Notes: generated from the letters alone by a model not told the origin. A stretch of 64,000 bases of DNA from Oceanisphaera avium (GCF_002157875.1 NZ_CP021376.1:930001-994000); one strand, 5' to 3'. Numbered from the stretch's first letter, positions 26,474 to 35,258 are shown. Made by a program: numbers and translations.

Positions 26474-27106
26474 TTAAAAATGGGGTACCGAGACTATTTG
26501 CTCGCCGCGCACCGCACTTAAGCCGTAACAATTAAATAACCCCTCATTTGCCTCTGGTAGCTCGACTCGCTCAATAAACAGCGGAAACTTAGCAGAGCCC
26601 ATAGGGTTTCGGGTTTTGGTCTCTAAGCTTTCCATCCAAATAAAAGCAGGCGCTTGCTTAATTTGCGGTTTGCTTTTCTCTAATTGCTGCAAACAAAGCT
26701 CAAGATTTTGGCCCGACTTTTTCGACCAAAGCAGGGCTTTATCAAGCATATCTTTTTCAATCCGTGCCTGACCTTTTACCCGCCGACGAACGAAAGCGAC
26801 ATGGCTAGTTGACTCGGGCACCGGCTGAATCGATTTTTGATGAGTGTAATCCTCAAATCGACTGAGAAACCGAGCCAAGTTTAGCTTTTCTAACTGCCCT
26901 TTTTCTTTCGCTAATAGCCGCAGTTTATTGCCTAATGGAAAGCCCTTACTGCCATAATTGGGAAAACTCACCGCAATGGCGCTGTGCTGGTCATCCACCT
27001 TTTGTTCAACCAGTGCTATATGCACTTGCTGATAAATTTTCTGCCACAGAAAGCCTAAGGCACTCTCTGCATCGGGCAGTAAGGTGATGTCTTGGTAGTA
27101 TTTCAT
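26474..27106 (-). CDS. csy4: CRISPR RNA endoribonuclease Csy4 (Cas6f)
   Basis: A 210-aa nuclease that cuts pre-crRNA at the base of the repeat hairpin and stays bound to the 3' end. The catalytic histidine is at residue 29 (QQVHIALV), the same position as in Pseudomonas Csy4. The Arg-rich helix that reads the hairpin groove is VAFVRRRVKGQARIEKDML, and the C-terminal family blocks FPLFIERVEL and FNCYGLS follow. AGAGG precedes ATG 27106. Last gene of csy1-2-3-4, 9 bp after csy3. Confidence 0.96.
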   Translation of the reverse strand: MKYYQDITLLPDAESALGFLWQKIYQQVHIALVEQKVDDQHSAIAVSFPNYGSKGFPLGNKLRLLAKEKGQLEKLNLARFLSRFEDYTHQKSIQPVPESTSHVAFVRRRVKGQARIEKDMLDKALLWSKKSGQNLELCLQQLEKSKPQIKQAPAFIWMESLETKTRNPMGSAKFPLFIERVELPEANEGLFNCYGLSAVRGEQIVSVPHF

Positions 27107-27115
27107 GATCTACCT

Positions 27116-28141
27116 CTATTTATCACTTTCGCCAAACACACCACCACGCACTAAAACCGCCATCACATAGTGCTCATCCTCTATTCGTGATAATGCCTCG
27201 CCTCTTGCCCACTTATCAAAGTGGCTATAAAAGTCTTGCTTCTCTTTGGGTGTACGAAACGCAGTGCCTAAGTTAGTGACGGCGCCATAAGGTTCAATGG
27301 CGATCGGACCTGCGGTTTTTTCTTGATCCTCAAACGCCGGATACCAAGTATCAATAGAGCGCAATGCGTTACCAATTTTTTGGGAGTGCATGGCAGCATG
27401 GCCTTGCACTTGATACAGCACCTTGCTCTTTTTGCTTTTGCCTTTGTCTAACACCAGTTCTTCAGACGGATACACTTCTTGCGCCTGTCCAAGCTGGGCG
27501 AAAGTCGCAATTTCTAGCAGCAAACTGGTGTCGCCACCTGAAAGCGCTTGGGCAATTTTTTCAGCCAACTCAGTCAGCTGTTGGTCGGCATAATCAAAGT
27601 GGCGCGTGCCGTACTGCGTGGCATCAAAGATCCAGCTCTGAGTTTGATCTTTATTGAGTACTTTTACTTGCACTTCGATCTGTTCAACACCCACGCGGTT
27701 ACGCCACAAGAAACGCGCATTGGCAATGTTAATGGCATAACGACGCGCCAGCTCACGAAAGCCTTCTTTTTCGATATACGCTTTGGCGGCCTGTTGGTAA
27801 CTGGCTTTAAAGCCCGCACTATTACAGGCCGAGGGCGTTTCAACACCACCTAGCACTTTTAAGGTGAAGTAATGCTTTAGCGTCTCTTGTTCAGTACCTA
27901 AGGCGCAGGCATCCACCGTTTGTAGATTTGGCTTTTCAACTTCGGCATCCAGTTTGGCTGGATCATTCTTTACCGCTGCCTTTAAACGGTTGGAGATGGT
28001 GCCGCGTACTGATTTTTCCTGTAGCGCCAGCGGCGTACATTGGTCTTTATGATCCCAAGTAGTGCCATAAAAAAATCCATCGGAAGGAACTAGCTTCTTT
28101 TCAAATGCCAGTACGGATGCAATATCTTTTACTTTAGCCAT
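27116..28141 (-). CDS. csy3: Type I-F Cascade backbone protein Csy3 (Cas7f)
   Basis: A 341-aa protein that coats the crRNA spacer in six-nucleotide steps; six copies form the usual backbone. Begins ASVLAFEKKLVPSDGFFYGT, the family's opening block, and includes FKASYQQAAKAYIEKEGFRE, ANARFLWRNRVGVEQIEVQV and PIAIEPYGAVTNLGTAFR. A shorter guide, such as the predicted one at 30556, would recruit fewer copies. 29 bp after csy2. Confidence 0.97.
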   Translation of the reverse strand: MAKVKDIASVLAFEKKLVPSDGFFYGTTWDHKDQCTPLALQEKSVRGTISNRLKAAVKNDPAKLDAEVEKPNLQTVDACALGTEQETLKHYFTLKVLGGVETPSACNSAGFKASYQQAAKAYIEKEGFRELARRYAINIANARFLWRNRVGVEQIEVQVKVLNKDQTQSWIFDATQYGTRHFDYADQQLTELAEKIAQALSGGDTSLLLEIATFAQLGQAQEVYPSEELVLDKGKSKKSKVLYQVQGHAAMHSQKIGNALRSIDTWYPAFEDQEKTAGPIAIEPYGAVTNLGTAFRTPKEKQDFYSHFDKWARGEALSRIEDEHYVMAVLVRGGVFGESDK

Positions 28142-28170
28142 GTTGTGCTCCAGTTATTCATTAAGTTAAG

Positions 28171-29118
28171 TTAGTAACGACCGTGGTTAATGAGGTCTGT
28201 TGTTTCGGGTTGTGCCTGTTGGCACAAATAAAGATTTTTATTAAGATCCGTGTGGTAGTGCCACAGCACCTCATCGAGGTTGTGTATTCGGTGTACCATC
28301 CTGAATTCGCCTAAGGTGACCACACTTTCGGCAAAACGATGGGGAGTATCGGGGTCGCGCTGATTTTTTGCGATACCAAGCGGGCTGATTCCCTGAAACC
28401 CCGTGGCAATAGGCACTATCCAGCCCGGCTTCTCTCCCTCAAGACCCGCTTTACGCTGGCTACGCCAAGTCATTTCACCGGCGTCACTCTGTTCACAGCT
28501 GTGGTGGATGGTGAGGTATTCAAGCATGGCATCCAGTGCGTCGGCGCCCTCTTCCATCGCTTGCTGCATAAGCTCGCGACGCTCAATTAACGCAAAACCC
28601 GGCATAAAATTAAGTAATAAGCGACGCACAGCTTGTTGCTCACTGTCATCTAATACGTGCAGTTGCGGAGTCTTAAAACCGAACAAATCACCGCCCGCTA
28701 CCTTCATACGCGTTAACAGCTGCTCTAATAGCGGCAAAAATTCGGGGCGCTCCATGCGTGCTTCGTCAGCTTCTTGTGCTCGGTATTCAATCAGCAGACT
28801 CACATCGAGATGACAACGGGCCTCCTCAATAAAGGCGGAGCGTTTACCGTCTTTATCTAGCGGGTTGGCGGTACCAATAATAGAGTGCACAAAGTCTCCT
28901 GGCCCTTGATAGGTTTGCAGATCACAACGATGACTGAACACGGCAGTGGCGACTAATTCCAGCGTAGGGAAACCTGCCGCCTGTAATTTTCGCTGTAAAG
29001 CATGCACAAAACCCAACCAGGCCGTCATGGCGGGAAAGCCAATGGTAAAAGGGCTAGATAGCGCATTAGCGTTATGAATATCGAGGTGCGGTAATGCGAG
29101 TAGTCGACGAGTACTCAT
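28171..29118 (-). CDS. csy2: Type I-F Cascade subunit Csy2 (Cas5f)
   Basis: A 315-aa protein that holds the crRNA 5' handle with Csy1. Opening block MSTRRLLALPHLDIHNANAL and SPFTIGFPAMTAWLGFVHAL are characteristic, with GWIVPIATGFQGISPLG and FAESVVTLGEFRMVHRIHNL later. Its start overlaps csy1 by 4 nt, implying coupled translation. Confidence 0.96.
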   Translation of the reverse strand: MSTRRLLALPHLDIHNANALSSPFTIGFPAMTAWLGFVHALQRKLQAAGFPTLELVATAVFSHRCDLQTYQGPGDFVHSIIGTANPLDKDGKRSAFIEEARCHLDVSLLIEYRAQEADEARMERPEFLPLLEQLLTRMKVAGGDLFGFKTPQLHVLDDSEQQAVRRLLLNFMPGFALIERRELMQQAMEEGADALDAMLEYLTIHHSCEQSDAGEMTWRSQRKAGLEGEKPGWIVPIATGFQGISPLGIAKNQRDPDTPHRFAESVVTLGEFRMVHRIHNLDEVLWHYHTDLNKNLYLCQQAQPETTDLINHGRY

Positions 29119-30380
29119 AGCAGCGCCTCCTTGTTCTGTTCAATAATGCGGGCGAAGGCGTCAAGCTCGGTATCGCCAAGTTGGATCGCCGACTTACCCG
29201 CTATGTTTTGATAGCTAAAGATAAAGTGGCGGGCGGCATCTTCCACTAAGGTAGTGAGCCAAGGCACATCCGTGGTGCGCTCGGCTCCATATTCAGGAAA
29301 CAGCCACTGTTTTTGGTAACCGACCAAATGTTCGGGGCGCGCTTTAGGCTGTTCGGTGAAAGCACTACGCACCTGCCACATTTTTAAGATCAATTGATCG
29401 AGGTATTCCTGAATACGATAATCTCGTGCATTACGAATATTCAGGTTGTTGTAATTCGCGTTTAACAGCCGATGAAACGCCTCAAAAGTCTGTTGCAACT
29501 GTCTGGGATACAATACATCACCAAAAAAATTGCGGGTTGGCAGGCGTACCGCTCTAGGAGCAAGCTCGGGAGGCGTAGATAACAGTAAATGAGCCCGACC
29601 CGCATTTTGATTGTTTAGCACACTGATATTTTGCGGTTTAGTGCCGCCATAGCCTATGGTGGTCAGGTTATAAATTTCTTGATAACCCACGTCCGAAAAC
29701 TGGTTATTTCTTCTTAGCTCTCTGGCGGCTTTGGTTTCATCAGAAAAACGTAACCTATCGAGTCGTTGGCGCAGTTCAAACATATGGCCCGAGTGACTCA
29801 AAGTAGATAGCAAATGATAGCCCTGCTCTGCAGTAGCAACTGGGAAATAAACTTGCTTGACTTTAGAGCTGGTAATGGCTTCATCTTTGATGACAACCAT
29901 GTCTAAAAAACCGTTTTTCAATTCATCTGCATTGCCTTCGCCACGGGCTAATAAATTATTAGCCAGCTCGCTATCCTGCTGTAAATGCTCAAGTAAAGTG
30001 CGGCCATCTGCCATTACTAAGGTTAAAAATTTGTATACATCCAGTGCCGCTGCATTTCCCAGTGCATCGATTTCAACTTGCACATTACCACTGCGTAGAA
30101 AACCATCCGCAACACGATCAGCCTTGGCAATAACCGAGCTCACATAGCCATTTTTATTTTTACGCGCACTGGGGTGGCTAAAAGTACAAGGGTGACTCGC
30201 TAGCGAAATTTGCCGCGCTCGTTTAGCCGCATTAGGCAGCCAATTTTTGAGAGCAAAAACAGCGTCACATGCCTGTTCTTGCTCTCGTATTTCATGTTCT
30301 TCCATGGAAGCTTTGAGGTTCTTCTTTAACCAAGCGTCTTTACGCTCATTAAAGAAGGCCTCAATCGTCGCATCAAGCAT
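29115..30380 (-). CDS. csy1: Type I-F Cascade large subunit Csy1 (Cas8f)
   Basis: A 421-aa protein that recognises the CC/GG PAM and, with Csy2, caps the crRNA 5' handle. Features include the opening IEAFFNERKDAWLKKNLK, FSHPSARKNKNGYVSSVIAK, IYNLTTIGYGGTKPQNISVL with QNAGRAHLLLSTPPEL, and LDQLILKMWQVRSAF. First gene of the csy operon. It has its own promoter in the gap upstream (predicted -10 at 30414, -35 at 30437), which is also the site matched by the crRNA-like element at 30556-30630. Confidence 0.97.
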   Translation of the reverse strand: MLDATIEAFFNERKDAWLKKNLKASMEEHEIREQEQACDAVFALKNWLPNAAKRARQISLASHPCTFSHPSARKNKNGYVSSVIAKADRVADGFLRSGNVQVEIDALGNAAALDVYKFLTLVMADGRTLLEHLQQDSELANNLLARGEGNADELKNGFLDMVVIKDEAITSSKVKQVYFPVATAEQGYHLLSTLSHSGHMFELRQRLDRLRFSDETKAARELRRNNQFSDVGYQEIYNLTTIGYGGTKPQNISVLNNQNAGRAHLLLSTPPELAPRAVRLPTRNFFGDVLYPRQLQQTFEAFHRLLNANYNNLNIRNARDYRIQEYLDQLILKMWQVRSAFTEQPKARPEHLVGYQKQWLFPEYGAERTTDVPWLTTLVEDAARHFIFSYQNIAGKSAIQLGDTELDAFARIIEQNKEALL

Positions 30381-30413
30381 GTTTGTATCCCTCTATCACT
30401 AAGTAATGGAGTA

Positions 30414-30442
30414 AGAATAGAGCACCCTAGTGACATGATCAA
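30414..30442 (-). promoter_or_regulatory. Predicted sigma-70 promoter of the csy operon
   Basis: Minus strand: -35 TTGATC (30437-30442), 17-bp spacer, -10 TATTCT (30414-30419). The expected start near 30407 leaves about a 27-nt leader with GAGGG before the csy1 ATG at 30380. Confidence 0.6.
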
Positions 30443-30461
30443 CCACTATATACTCATTATT
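30443..30461 (+). promoter_or_regulatory. PAM and protospacer for the crRNA-like RNA in the csy1 promoter
   Basis: CC at 30443-30444 is followed by the 17-nt segment 30445-30461, which equals 30584-30600 (ACTATGTACTCATTATT) except for A instead of G at position 6. CC 5' of the protospacer is the type I-F PAM. The PAM directly abuts the predicted -35, so a bound Csy complex would block RNA polymerase. Confidence 0.75.
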
Positions 30462-30524
30462 AAAAAACTAAAAAACTATGAAAGCTACTGTGACACCTAG
30501 TTTCTAAATGCACATTGGAAAGCG

Positions 30525-30553
30525 TTGGCGATCTCACTTACGCCTGCTAACAT
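30525..30553 (+). promoter_or_regulatory. Possible promoter of the crRNA-like RNA
   Basis: Plus strand: TTGGCG (30525-30530), 17 bp, TAACAT (30548-30553). A start near 30560 would keep the whole hairpin of the first degenerate repeat (30561-30575). Moderate match only. Confidence 0.4.
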
Positions 30554-30555
30554 CG

Positions 30556-30630
30556 CCTTTCTGCCACGCAGGCAGCTTAGAAGACTATGTACTCATTATT
30601 TCCTTTACTGCCACATAGGCAGCCGGTGAG
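30556..30630 (+). ncRNA. Candidate CreR-type Cas-regulating crRNA-like RNA
   Basis: Two degenerate I-F repeats flank a 19-nt pseudo-spacer on the strand opposite to the cas genes. Repeat 1 (30556-30583) matches the array repeat at 21 of 28 bases and ends CTTAGAAG, one base from the normal handle. Repeat 2 (30603-30630) matches at 18 of 28, decayed after its hairpin. Both keep a perfect five-pair stem, CTGCC/GGCAG, with a compensated change from the array's CCGCC/GGCGG. Csy4 cuts would give a 47-nt RNA instead of 60. Its first 17 spacer bases match 16 of 17 in the csy1 promoter next to a CC PAM. Csy-complex binding without full pairing would repress csy1-4. The function is inferred; the arrangement is directly visible. 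Confidence 0.78.
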
Positions 30631-30650
30631 CCGCTCCTTAGGAGCGGCTC
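30628..30650. terminator. Strong hairpin between crRNA-like RNA and cas2-3 end
   Basis: GAGCCGCTCC, a 3-nt loop and its complement form a 10-bp GC-rich stem, 2 bp from the cas2-3 stop codon. There is no long T-run on either side; it could end both the plus-strand RNA and the cas1-cas2-3 transcript. Confidence 0.6.
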
Positions 30651-30652
30651 AA

Positions 30653-33600
30653 TTATTTGAGCCTCACCAGCCCCAACTGCTCGTTATACCGATAGCGATT
30701 CCCGTCTTTGTAATACTGCAGGCTAATTTCACCTAGCCGCTGAGAGGTGCGCTCTAGGTCTTCTTCCCTTAGTGCGCTTTGCTCGGCAATTAATGTCCCG
30801 TAGTCACGTACTAACCAAAGTCGCGCCATCCTTTGCTCACTTAACGGTTGATGCGCAATACCGAGCAACTTCTCACACTCCACCCAACCACTATTTCGAT
30901 CATAAATTTGAAAACGCGACCGACCTTGTTCATCGATGACACAGTAAAGATTGAGCCCAGGATCGCTGCGACGAAATTGGTTGAACTGCTGAGGTAGCGC
31001 CGTCATCCACCAGTAATCATCGGTATAGCCCCACAGGCTTTTCGGGCTTTGTGCTGGATCATCCTTAGGCGTTTGTTCGCCTTTAAGATAATGGCAGCCC
31101 AATGTCCGACCAATGGCGTGGTGCTCCAGTGCGGCAAGCTGTATCTTGGAGTCTTTAAACATTCGCGGCGTCGCATCCACACAGCGCTTGAGTGCAGCTT
31201 CATCAACTAAATCAGACAAGTTTCGAGAAAATAGCTGCATATCATCTTGCTCATAACCCGGTCGACTAAAGACGTTTTTTGGCTCACCTCGATAGCCTTT
31301 CAAGTTGAACTGTAACAATCCCATATTGGGGACTTCATTATTTGGCTCGGCGTCGCGATGACGGCGCACTCGACCCGCCAATTGAATAATTGAGCGAAAA
31401 GAAGACGGCTCCACCACCGCCCAATCAAAATCATGGTCGCGCCCTACTTCTTCAACCGGTGTGGCCACTAAAATAAAAATGAGTTGTTTGCTATCACCGC
31501 TATCAAGATGCTGGCGGATAATCGGATGCTGAAAGACGCCCTCTGGATCATTAACGGGCGTTTTTCGTTTTAACACCTGATCCAAATGCTGCTCTTGAGC
31601 GTGACGCAATAAGAGCACTTGCTGACTGTGATAGGCCATCACTCTTACCGTTACCTCTTCTGGCCAAACCGCATCTAATAAATATTCGGTTAAGGAGACA
31701 CAAGGTAAAATATTGGCGCAGCGCACCACACCAAAAGAAACCTGACGACCAGTCTTATTATCTTGTTGATGATGCTGATGATGTTTAGCCAGCACCGCCT
31801 GCTGAATAGCAGAAAAATAGCTCAACTCATGGCTTTCATCTGCCATAGGCTCAGCGAGTGGGATAATTTCTCCACGGCGCTTAACCGGCTCGGCACGCAG
31901 CTTGGTGACACGCTTTTTGATGAAAGCCTGATGAGCTGCCTGATAGTTAACCGTCGCCGCTTCGCCCTGATTAACGGTAACCAGTTGAGAGTTAAATTCA
32001 TCGGTCCAGCCACAAGCCACTTGGCTACGTTGATGACGACTGGCAGCAAACAGCGCCCAGCCTTTTTGATAGGCAATAAAGTAACTCAGCGCCAAATCTG
32101 GCGGTATGGTGGCCGACGAAATCATGACTTTGCGCCCCAGCATGCCCGCCAGAAAAATCAGGCGGCCAATGGCCACCAGATCTTCACCGGTAAAGTCGTC
32201 AATCTCATCAATAACCAGATCAGAAGACATTAGGCGCAGACTGGGCAGAATATAGCGCCCGCCTCGGGTGGTTTCGGTCGCCGCCATCATATGATCAATG
32301 GTGCAGGCCAATACGGGGGCATAGAGCAAGGCACGCTCTTTGCGCCCAGTCAGGACTGTGGTCAATTCATCTTCTGGCAGTATATTTTGCCAGCGATCAT
32401 CATCATCCTCGTTCTTATTAAAACCAATTACGTCTTCTTGCTTATCTAGCAAAGGATCGATTGATTCCGAACCGTAATCTTCCCCTGCAAGAGGTTGGAC
32501 TTCTTTCTTATGTTCTTTGCTAGAGCCTTGATGCAGTTCTAAAATAGCCTGCGAACCGATTAATACCGCTAACTCATTATCGGCCAAACCAATACGATCA
32601 CGATATTCATCGCCAGTTTGCAGGGTTAACGTCCTTAAGCCCAAGGCTAGAATAAAGCGCAGGCTTTGTTGATCATCAGATAAGGCTTGCATGATTTTGG
32701 CGTTAGCCAAGGTTTTACCCCGCCCAGTGCTGGCCATATTGACGATAAAGTAGCCGCCGATATTATCGTCATTCTCTTGCCGATATTCTTTAATGGCTGT
32801 TACGGCTTTATCTTGCCAGCCAAATTGTTTCTTGATGGCAGGGGCTAATTTTTTCGAGGGTTTGAGCTGTTGCACATCTTCCGCCTTTGGCGTGTCACGC
32901 TCAAAACGCGGCAACATACGACAGGTATTAACGGCAATATTAGCCACATTCACCAAGTGCTCATCAAGCTGTTGCTTAAGCTGTCCTTGCTCTGGCCCAG
33001 CACTGTGGGTATTAGCAAACAAGTTAACGGTATTCGGCCAGTTAAATGCCGCAGCCTGTGAGGAATAATAGTGATCGCCCACCATCAGGCAAAGCCGAGC
33101 ATGGTGGGCAATGGTACGCCAGCTGCCATCCTGTACCGCCTGCGCAAATAAAGGCAAATGCGCTTCTAGCTGTCGGGCTCTGTGACTGAGCGCATTCAAC
33201 CAGTGCTGGGATTTTGATAACAGCCCCTGTGGAAAAACAAAGCAATCCTGTAAACGCTTCTGGTACTGAGCAGCGTCCTCATCTTTACGACACAGATTTT
33301 CATAGCCCCATTCTTTACTGAGCCGAGCCAGCAGCTGCTGTGGATTGCTGTTTTCTCGGTCGCCAAAACTGGCTTTATTTTCAGGCTTAGGCAATCGATG
33401 ATGGGACAGTACCAACCAGAGTAGCAAGGTTGCCGCATCAGGCAGGCTGCTAAAAGGCGCATGCTCTGCTTTTAATTGTGGTAAAGCAGCCGCCAGTTGC
33501 TGCTCGTTAATGGACTGATTTAATAAAGGTGCCAACCAGCTGCTATCGTGTTCAGGCTCCTCACCGGTTTTCACCAGTGCCATAATTAGCAGACTGGAGA

Positions 33601-34060
33601 TCCACTCATGACGTAAGGGGTCGCCTTTAAAGCTTGCTTTAGAAGCAGGCTGCAATTTATCCTGAAATAATTTTGTTGCTTTGCCCCAATCATGCAATAG
33701 TGCCGCCAGGCCGGTAAAGGCCTTGATCAAGGGCAGATATTTCCAGTTTTTCTCTGCATCATTTGTCAGTAAATCCTGTTCAGTACTGTTCACCGCCACC
33801 ACGCCCTCATTATTAAATTTCTTTTTATTACCTACAATCCAGCGCAACTGACTGCGCGAGCGCGAGCGTATCCAGTGGCAGCTAACGGCGGTGCTTTTGC
33901 TGGCAGTCTGGCGCAGCATTTTTCGAACCGTCAGCAAACCTTCCTCGGTGATCAGCGTTTGCCAGGTGTTATCGCCAATGCGGTTAGCAAAGGCATCCAA
34001 TACCCGACGAGTTCTGGGCAGAGCTTTCTTTTCGCACTGAGAAACAAAGATCACCATCAT
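30653..34060 (-). CDS. cas3: Cas2-Cas3 fusion nuclease-helicase (type I-F)
   Basis: A 1135-aa protein that joins an N-terminal Cas2 domain (residues 1-77, MMVIFVSQCEKKALPRTRRV), an HD nuclease (AALLHDWGKATKLF at about 120, VLSHHRLPKP) and a superfamily 2 helicase (Walker A STGRGKTLANAKIM, DEID box in VIDEIDDFTGED, motif III SSATIPPDLA, motif VI QLAGRVRRHRD). It degrades target DNA recruited by the Csy complex and, with Cas1, inserts new spacers. The Cas2 fusion is diagnostic of type I-F. Starts in the cas1 stop (ATGA overlap). All catalytic motifs are intact. Confidence 0.97.
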   Translation of the reverse strand: MMVIFVSQCEKKALPRTRRVLDAFANRIGDNTWQTLITEEGLLTVRKMLRQTASKSTAVSCHWIRSRSRSQLRWIVGNKKKFNNEGVVAVNSTEQDLLTNDAEKNWKYLPLIKAFTGLAALLHDWGKATKLFQDKLQPASKASFKGDPLRHEWISSLLIMALVKTGEEPEHDSSWLAPLLNQSINEQQLAAALPQLKAEHAPFSSLPDAATLLLWLVLSHHRLPKPENKASFGDRENSNPQQLLARLSKEWGYENLCRKDEDAAQYQKRLQDCFVFPQGLLSKSQHWLNALSHRARQLEAHLPLFAQAVQDGSWRTIAHHARLCLMVGDHYYSSQAAAFNWPNTVNLFANTHSAGPEQGQLKQQLDEHLVNVANIAVNTCRMLPRFERDTPKAEDVQQLKPSKKLAPAIKKQFGWQDKAVTAIKEYRQENDDNIGGYFIVNMASTGRGKTLANAKIMQALSDDQQSLRFILALGLRTLTLQTGDEYRDRIGLADNELAVLIGSQAILELHQGSSKEHKKEVQPLAGEDYGSESIDPLLDKQEDVIGFNKNEDDDDRWQNILPEDELTTVLTGRKERALLYAPVLACTIDHMMAATETTRGGRYILPSLRLMSSDLVIDEIDDFTGEDLVAIGRLIFLAGMLGRKVMISSATIPPDLALSYFIAYQKGWALFAASRHQRSQVACGWTDEFNSQLVTVNQGEAATVNYQAAHQAFIKKRVTKLRAEPVKRRGEIIPLAEPMADESHELSYFSAIQQAVLAKHHQHHQQDNKTGRQVSFGVVRCANILPCVSLTEYLLDAVWPEEVTVRVMAYHSQQVLLLRHAQEQHLDQVLKRKTPVNDPEGVFQHPIIRQHLDSGDSKQLIFILVATPVEEVGRDHDFDWAVVEPSSFRSIIQLAGRVRRHRDAEPNNEVPNMGLLQFNLKGYRGEPKNVFSRPGYEQDDMQLFSRNLSDLVDEAALKRCVDATPRMFKDSKIQLAALEHHAIGRTLGCHYLKGEQTPKDDPAQSPKSLWGYTDDYWWMTALPQQFNQFRRSDPGLNLYCVIDEQGRSRFQIYDRNSGWVECEKLLGIAHQPLSEQRMARLWLVRDYGTLIAEQSALREEDLERTSQRLGEISLQYYKDGNRYRYNEQLGLVRLK

Positions 34061-35034
34061 AATGTTGGCTCCTCTGTGCTTTCTGCAGCTTTGCCTTGCA
34101 GGGCGATGGCTTTCACGGTATCAAACATATAATCCAGCGCTTTATGATCGGTAAAGGCTTGCAGCACTTGCTGGCGAAATTCTTGTTCGGTGGCGTTTTC
34201 TTTGGCACAGACAAAGGCCCATGGCAGCACCAGCGCATCTTTAATCAGATCCGCTACATCAAACACCAGTGCGCCCCGGCGAGTTTTACCGTGCATCACC
34301 GCAAAGCCATGCGGAATGCCTAACACCCATAGACAGCAAGCAGCTAAGCCATAGGCCAAATAGTTACCGTGATTTAGAAAGTCATTGGCTTTATCCACTG
34401 ACTGATGTTCACGAGTAAAGCCACTTTGTCCGGTAGCCTCGGCGGCGTATTTGTAGAGCACCTTAGTCAGTTGCGCTTCGGTAAGCAGCAAGTCACTAGG
34501 CTTAATGGCGGCAGCCGTGCGGCTAGCAAAGATATCGAGTGCTTTTTGAATTTGGCTATCATTAAAATCAAAGCCTTCTTGCTTAAGGTCTCGGTCTTTT
34601 TGCCACACCTTTTTTAAAAACTCGATGCGCGCTTGCTGAAACTGTTGGCCTGCATTAAGGCGTTTGTCGTCATCAAACCAAAAGCTCAGCCAGCCTTGTA
34701 GGTATTCGGTGGGTCGGTATTCTCCCTGAGGAGTGAGCCACTCAATTTCACTGCCCATATACAGCGGTGTGCCTCCGCCGCCACAAAAGCCAACCAGCAC
34801 GCCAGCTTGAGCCAGCATCCGTATTGCCGCTTGAGTAATGGAAGTGCCATTACCCAATAACAATACAGTGGTGTTAGCAATGGGAATGTTGTAGTACAGG
34901 TTTTCTTTCTCGGCATCGGTCAAATACAGCACTCGGCCATCTTTTTGCATGACCCTGCAGTATTCTAGGTAAAACAAATTAGCACGCTTGGAGTGCAAAA
35001 TAGCTTTTAAATCAGACGGTGAAAAATCGTCCAT
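34057..35034 (-). CDS. cas1: CRISPR integrase Cas1 (type I-F)
   Basis: A 325-aa metal-dependent integrase for spacer acquisition. Family blocks: LKAILHSKRANLFYLEYCRV, NTTVLLLGNGTSITQAAIRM, LLTEAQLTKVLYKYAAEATG, NDFLNHGNYLAYGLAACCLW, and LGIPHGFAVMHGKTRRGALV followed by FDVADLIKDALVLPWAF. The catalytic Glu, His and Asp/Glu positions are within these last segments. First gene of the cas1-cas2-3 unit; AT-rich DNA upstream probably holds its promoter. Confidence 0.97.
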   Translation of the reverse strand: MDDFSPSDLKAILHSKRANLFYLEYCRVMQKDGRVLYLTDAEKENLYYNIPIANTTVLLLGNGTSITQAAIRMLAQAGVLVGFCGGGGTPLYMGSEIEWLTPQGEYRPTEYLQGWLSFWFDDDKRLNAGQQFQQARIEFLKKVWQKDRDLKQEGFDFNDSQIQKALDIFASRTAAAIKPSDLLLTEAQLTKVLYKYAAEATGQSGFTREHQSVDKANDFLNHGNYLAYGLAACCLWVLGIPHGFAVMHGKTRRGALVFDVADLIKDALVLPWAFVCAKENATEQEFRQQVLQAFTDHKALDYMFDTVKAIALQGKAAESTEEPTL

Positions 35035-35191
35035 AGATTAACTCTCTATAATGGCGCATCCGCTACCATTATAATTATTGATCTTTTAATCAAGACATTA
35101 TTAATATAATTACCGCATAATGAGAGCAATCGCGCAAAAAAAATAAAACATTAATAAAATAAGAAGCCATCGCTTTATTAATTGATCTATA

Positions 35192-35227
35192 ACAAGCAGA
35201 TGTTTATAACTAATAACATCTGCTTGT
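35192..35227 (-). terminator. Hairpin downstream of SDR gene
   Basis: A perfect 13-bp stem (ACAAGCAGATGTT and complement) with a 10-nt loop, 32 bp past the SDR stop and 160 bp upstream of cas1. The following sequence is AT-rich without a pure T-run. Confidence 0.6.
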
Positions 35228-35258
35228 CAGGTAATATTAAAAACTTTTATAAAGTAGG

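Noticed and set aside
30381..30555. A CreT-like toxin RNA repressed by the crRNA-like RNA
   Set aside because: The matched promoter reads directly into csy1 with only about 27 nt of leader, leaving no space for a toxin transcript.
30556..30630. Reading the two degenerate repeats as a decayed second CRISPR array
   Set aside because: Random decay would not give a 16/17 match to the neighbouring promoter with correct PAM, register and a mismatch at position 6, nor conserve both stems.
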